From Bradyrhizobium sp. Rc3b (GTDB taxonomy: Bacteria; Pseudomonadota; Alphaproteobacteria; Rhizobiales; Xanthobacteraceae), in the NCBI RefSeq assembly GCF_900114915.1, contig NZ_FOUS01000013.1, positions 124,001 to 188,000 on the forward strand: a DNA stretch of 64,000 nucleotides, read 5' to 3'. Position numbers and translations under genes: made by a program. This document shows positions 62,448 to 64,000 of this stretch, piece by piece; position 1 is the stretch's first letter, and each line of letters begins with the position of its first letter. The notes below the pieces were generated by a model that saw only the letters and a program-made list of their open reading frames with translations, did no database searches and was not told where the DNA came from.

Positions 62448-63149
62448 CTATTCAGGCTGGCCGATGCTCACCTTCAGCGTGCCGACGCCGTCGACGCCGC
62501 ATTCGAGCTTGTCGCCGGGCTGGAGCTGGGAGACGCCGGCGGGGGTGCCCGTCATGATGATGTCGCCGGCGGCGAGCTTCACCTGCTGGGAGAGCTGCCA
62601 GATGATCTCGGGCACGTTCCAGATCAGCTCGGTCAGGTCGCCCTTCTGGGCTTCCTTGCCGTTGACCGTGAGCCAGATCTTGCCCTTGGCGGGATGGCCG
62701 ATCTTGGAGGCCGGCTGAATCGCGGAGGACGGCGCGGAGCCGTCGAACGACTTGCCGATCTCCCAGGGACGCTCCTTCTTGCGCGAGGCGATCTGGAGGT
62801 CGCGGCGGGTGAGATCGATGCCGACGGCATAGCCATAGACGTGCTCCAGCGCCTTGTCGGCGGGAATGTTCAGGCCGCCGCTCTTCATCGCGACGATCAG
62901 CTCGACCTCGTGATGCAAATCCTTGGTCAGCGGCGGATAGGGAATGGTGGCGCCATCAGGCACCAGCATGTCGGCGTGCTTGGCGAAGAAGAACGGCGGG
63001 GCGCGCTCGTCATTGCCCATCTCGCGGATGTGCTCGAGATAGTTGCGGCCGACGCACCAGATGCGGCGCACCGGATAGCGGCCGCTTTCGCCGACGACGG
63101 GAAGCGAAGCCTGGGGCGGAAGCGGGATGACGTAGGAGGCGGCGTTCAT
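62448..63149 (-). CDS. Fumarylacetoacetate hydrolase family protein
   Basis: A 233-residue FAH-domain protein. The start region VRRIWCVGRNYLEHIREMGN is typical. The metal-binding segment is TKDLHHEVELIVAM (Glu pair), followed by the Asp of GIDLTRRDLQIASRKKERPW. GKSFDGSAPSSAIQPA and AAGDIIMTGTPAGVSQLQPG complete the family signature. ATG 63149 is chosen because upstream residues are unconserved. Members hydrolyse or decarboxylate acylpyruvates and related keto acids with Mg. It lies 34 bases after the ABC exporter gene. Confidence 0.93.
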   Translation of the reverse strand: MNAASYVIPLPPQASLPVVGESGRYPVRRIWCVGRNYLEHIREMGNDERAPPFFFAKHADMLVPDGATIPYPPLTKDLHHEVELIVAMKSGGLNIPADKALEHVYGYAVGIDLTRRDLQIASRKKERPWEIGKSFDGSAPSSAIQPASKIGHPAKGKIWLTVNGKEAQKGDLTELIWNVPEIIWQLSQQVKLAAGDIIMTGTPAGVSQLQPGDKLECGVDGVGTLKVSIGQPE

Positions 63150-63183
63150 GCGGGTCTCGCTGCTCTTGAGGTGAAGTGGAACT

Positions 63184-64000
63184 CTATGCGGTTGCGCTGA
63201 TCGGCGCCAGAGCGCCGGCATCGTAGTGTTGCAGGCGGAAGAACGAGGCATAGCGGCCGCCGCGGCGGAGCAGCTCGTCATGCCGGCCCTGCTCGACGAT
63301 CTCGCCGCCCTCGATCACCAGGATCGCGTCGGCATGCATGATGGTGTGCAGGCGATGCGCGATCACGATGGTGGTGCGGTTCTGGCAGAGATGCTCGATC
63401 GCCTCCTGCACCTGCCGCTCGGATTCGGAATCGAGCGCGGCGGTGGCTTCGTCCAACAGGATGATCGGTGCATTCTTGATCAGCGCGCGCGCCACGGCGA
63501 TGCGCTGGCGCTGGCCGCCTGAAAGCTGCGTGCCGTGCTCGCCGACCGGCGTGTCGTAGCCGAGCGGAAAGCCCATGATGAAATCATGCGCGCAAGCCGC
63601 TTTCGCCGCCTCGGTGATCTCGTCCTCGCTCGCGCCTGGCCGGCCGAAAGCGATGTTGTTGCGGATGGTGTCGCGGAACAGATAGACGTCCTGCCCGACA
63701 TAGGCGGTCTGCGCCCGCAGCGACTTGCGAGAGACTGCGCCGATCGACTGGCCGTCGATCACGATGTCGCCTTGCGTCACTTCATAGAAGCGGAGCAGCA
63801 GCGCCAGCACGGTCGACTTGCCGCCGCCGGAGGGGCCGACCAGCGCGGTGACCTTGCCGGGCTCGGCGGTAAAGCTCATCCGGTTGAGCACAGTCTCATT
63901 GGCGCGATAGGAGAAGCTGACGTCGCGCAGCTCGATCCGGGCGTCGGAGAGCTTCAGCGCCGGCTTGTCGTCGTCGGAGTGCTCGCTCGCCGGGCTGTCG
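63184..64000 (-). CDS. ABC exporter, C-terminal ATPase part (5' end outside window)
   Basis: The frame is open to the right edge, so about 270 C-terminal residues of a larger protein are seen. They form the nucleotide-binding domain of an exporter-type ABC protein. Walker A is GPSGGGKST, the Q-loop follows in RAQTAYVGQDVYLFRDTI, the signature is LSGGQRQRIAVARALI, Walker B is IILLDEATAALDSE, and the His switch is TIVIAHRLHTI. The linker EHSDDDKPALKLSDARIELR before the domain suggests a fused permease upstream (MsbA/LapB-like). Lipid, peptide or drug export is possible. Confidence 0.9.
   Translation of the reverse strand, partial: DSPASEHSDDDKPALKLSDARIELRDVSFSYRANETVLNRMSFTAEPGKVTALVGPSGGGKSTVLALLLRFYEVTQGDIVIDGQSIGAVSRKSLRAQTAYVGQDVYLFRDTIRNNIAFGRPGASEDEITEAAKAACAHDFIMGFPLGYDTPVGEHGTQLSGGQRQRIAVARALIKNAPIILLDEATAALDSESERQVQEAIEHLCQNRTTIVIAHRLHTIMHADAILVIEGGEIVEQGRHDELLRRGGRYASFFRLQHYDAGALAPISATA

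Overview
The window looks like the chromosome of a Bradyrhizobium or a close relative in the Alphaproteobacteria. It is GC-rich and has two LIV-type (branched-chain amino acid family) ABC importers. Intergenic palindromic elements with CGTCATTCCGGGGC-like ends occur repeatedly, and several broken genes belong to families I know from bradyrhizobial genomes. The genus is an inference from memory of these families; no search was run.

Region 1 (1-11,057) is a surface-polysaccharide locus. It holds a partial asparagine synthetase-like amidotransferase, a methyltransferase, a family 4 glycosyltransferase, two Gmd-type GDP-mannose dehydratases, a UDP-sugar dehydrogenase, sugar-nucleotide epimerases and a methyltransferase-like protein. 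It ends in decay: the GDP-fucose synthase gene after gmd is frameshifted and cut off, and it abuts a fragment of a second methyltransferase on the other strand.

Region 2 (about 11.1-20.2 kb) is a low-density accessory stretch. It has an intact acyltransferase, an intact GmhB-like phosphatase and several small secreted or membrane proteins. Among them lie relics of an ATP-dependent DNA ligase, an ERF-type single-strand annealing protein that appears internally inverted, a YqaJ-type recombinase and a large serine recombinase. I read it as an old integrated element worn down by deletion.

Region 3 (20.2-30 kb) is a LIV-type importer on the minus strand with an acyl-CoA synthetase inside it. It is followed by a phenylacetate-CoA-ligase-like gene, with an AGE-type epimerase on the opposite strand. 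The set suggests uptake and CoA activation of an organic acid.

Region 4 (30-41.4 kb) is the most interesting part. A Crp/Fnr regulator and an MFS transporter are followed on the plus strand by an exported TPR-CHAT protease-like protein, a zinc-ribbon/class III cyclase/AAA/TPR protein, a CxxC redoxin and a second class III cyclase with a DUF5939-like N-terminus. This may be a signalling module joining cyclic-nucleotide synthesis to a caspase-like envelope protein.

Region 5 (41.4-64 kb) is mostly core metabolism. It has hemD-like and purU genes, a lipoprotein and a second complete LIV operon that runs into a cobalamin-independent methionine synthase-like gene. A SAM cluster follows (HTH-methyltransferase fusion, metK, ahcY). 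Then come an NTF2-like protein, a Baeyer-Villiger-type monooxygenase and an SDR/tautomerase/MFS operon with a divergent LysR regulator. An LpxO-like lipid A hydroxylase, a SnoaL-like protein, a fumarylacetoacetate hydrolase-family enzyme and the end of an ABC exporter close the window.
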